The translations under genes were made by a program, and so were the position numbers. DNA of 64,000 nt from Enterobacter sp. RHBSTW-00994 (GTDB lineage: Bacteria; Pseudomonadota; Gammaproteobacteria; Enterobacterales; Enterobacteriaceae): contig NZ_CP056199.1 of assembly GCF_013782625.1 (NCBI RefSeq), positions 1,072,588-1,136,587 on the forward strand, written 5' to 3'. Shown piece after piece: positions 63,727 through 64,000 of the stretch (positions are counted from its first letter, which is position 1; each line of letters starts with the position of its first letter). A model generated the notes under the pieces. The model was given only the letters and a program-made list of their open reading frames with translations. It was not told where the DNA came from and ran no database searches.

Positions 63727-63762
63727 AGGCCGGATAAGCGTGAGCGCTTTCCGGCCTTTTTT
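63727..63762 (+). terminator. Terminator of the porin gene (REP-like)
   Basis: AGGCCGGA and TCCGGCCT pair around an inner AGCG/CGCT and are followed by six T residues. The GCCGGATAAGCG wording is like enterobacterial REP elements. A CCCTCTCCC-type palindrome (63694-63715) precedes it. Confidence 0.8.
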
Positions 63763-63964
63763 ATGTGCGATCGCCTTTCCCGAAGTATTGCTCTCTATTC
63801 CTGAAATTCGCATATCCCTTCTTCAGTACATTCAAAGACATATTCAGCAATATCATGAAATAATTTCAAGGACAGAGGTGTGCGATCTGTGTCATGTTAA
63901 TGAATAACTGCGTCGCATCGTACGGCGCACCGCACACGCAACACAGCTTTGAAAGGGAGATGTT

Positions 63965-64000
63965 ATGGGATTGCGCCACACACTTCGCGCCGCAGCCGCT
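63965..64000 (+). CDS. Start of a gene cut by the window edge
   Basis: ATG at 63965, preceded by AAAGGGAGATGTT, opens MGLRHTLRAAAA and runs off the end. The basic start followed by Ala looks like an export signal. Only 12 residues are visible, so no function can be given. The 276 bp upstream hold the porin terminator and presumably this gene's promoter. Confidence 0.5.
   Translation, partial: MGLRHTLRAAAA

Overview
The window reads as a chromosomal segment of a member of the Enterobacteriaceae. Gene order and protein sequence follow the Escherichia coli decR-mdlAB-glnK-amtB to ybbAP region almost gene for gene. The accessory content (yczR/yczE, lacIZ and rcnAR together, PdxR-like regulator, no ybaA, no aes, no rhsD) suggests the Enterobacter/Lelliottia/Leclercia side of the family rather than Escherichia. 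The genus is an inference from gene content; no database was searched.

Layout. 0.07-8.5 kb: decR, the MdlAB ABC exporter, the nitrogen-regulated glnK-amtB operon behind a sigma-54 promoter, tesB, ybaY, atl and a GNAT gene. 8.66-8.78 kb: ffs (4.5S RNA of the signal recognition particle). 8.8-17.4 kb: an accessory block where E. coli has ybaA. It holds an unrecognised two-gene unit headed by a ribbon-helix-helix-like protein, a divergent MocR regulator/YczE membrane protein pair, a lac operon of lacI and lacZ with no lacY, and the rcnA/rcnR nickel-cobalt efflux pair. 17.4-23.8 kb: pdeB, a zinc-sparing ribosomal protein pair (rpmE2-rpmJ2) behind a Zur-type operator, a GNAT gene divergent from a PdxR-like regulator, ylaC, maa, hha and tomB. 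24.3-29.5 kb: acrAB and its repressor acrR. 29.6-43.1 kb: mscK, rsmS, priC, ybaN, apt, dnaX (with the programmed frameshift site), ybaB, recR, htpG, adk, hemH and gsk. 43.2-54.2 kb: ybaL, fsr, ushA, ybaK, chiX small RNA, ybaP, copA/cueR, ybbJ and qmcA. 54.3-55.2 kb: an unrecognised orphan gene. 55.5-62.4 kb: fetAB, cnoX, ybbO, tesA, ybbA and ybbP. 62.5-63.7 kb: an outer-membrane porin where E. coli K-12 has rhsD. A truncated gene starts at 63965.

How the parts work together. Several local circuits can be read with their operators: NtrC/sigma-54 to glnK-amtB; LacI with O1 and an O2 inside lacZ; RcnR on G/C-tract operators before rcnA/rcnR; a Zur-type box before rpmE2-rpmJ2; AcrR between acrA and acrR; CueR on a 19-bp-spacer promoter for copA; sigma-32 before htpG. 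Metal homeostasis recurs (Ni/Co, Zn, Cu, Fe through FetAB), as do envelope and efflux functions.

Most of the window is conserved core genome. The parts that known genes do not explain are the two-gene unit at 9.05-9.5 kb, the orphan gene at 54.3-55.2 kb, the RcsB-box-like palindrome and small ORF in the tomB-acrB gap, the repeat-rich leader of the porin gene, and a dispersed family of CCCTCTCCC palindromes, one of which forms the 3' end of rsmS. I saw no CRISPR array, tRNA, rRNA operon, insertion sequence or prophage, and no clear new defence system.
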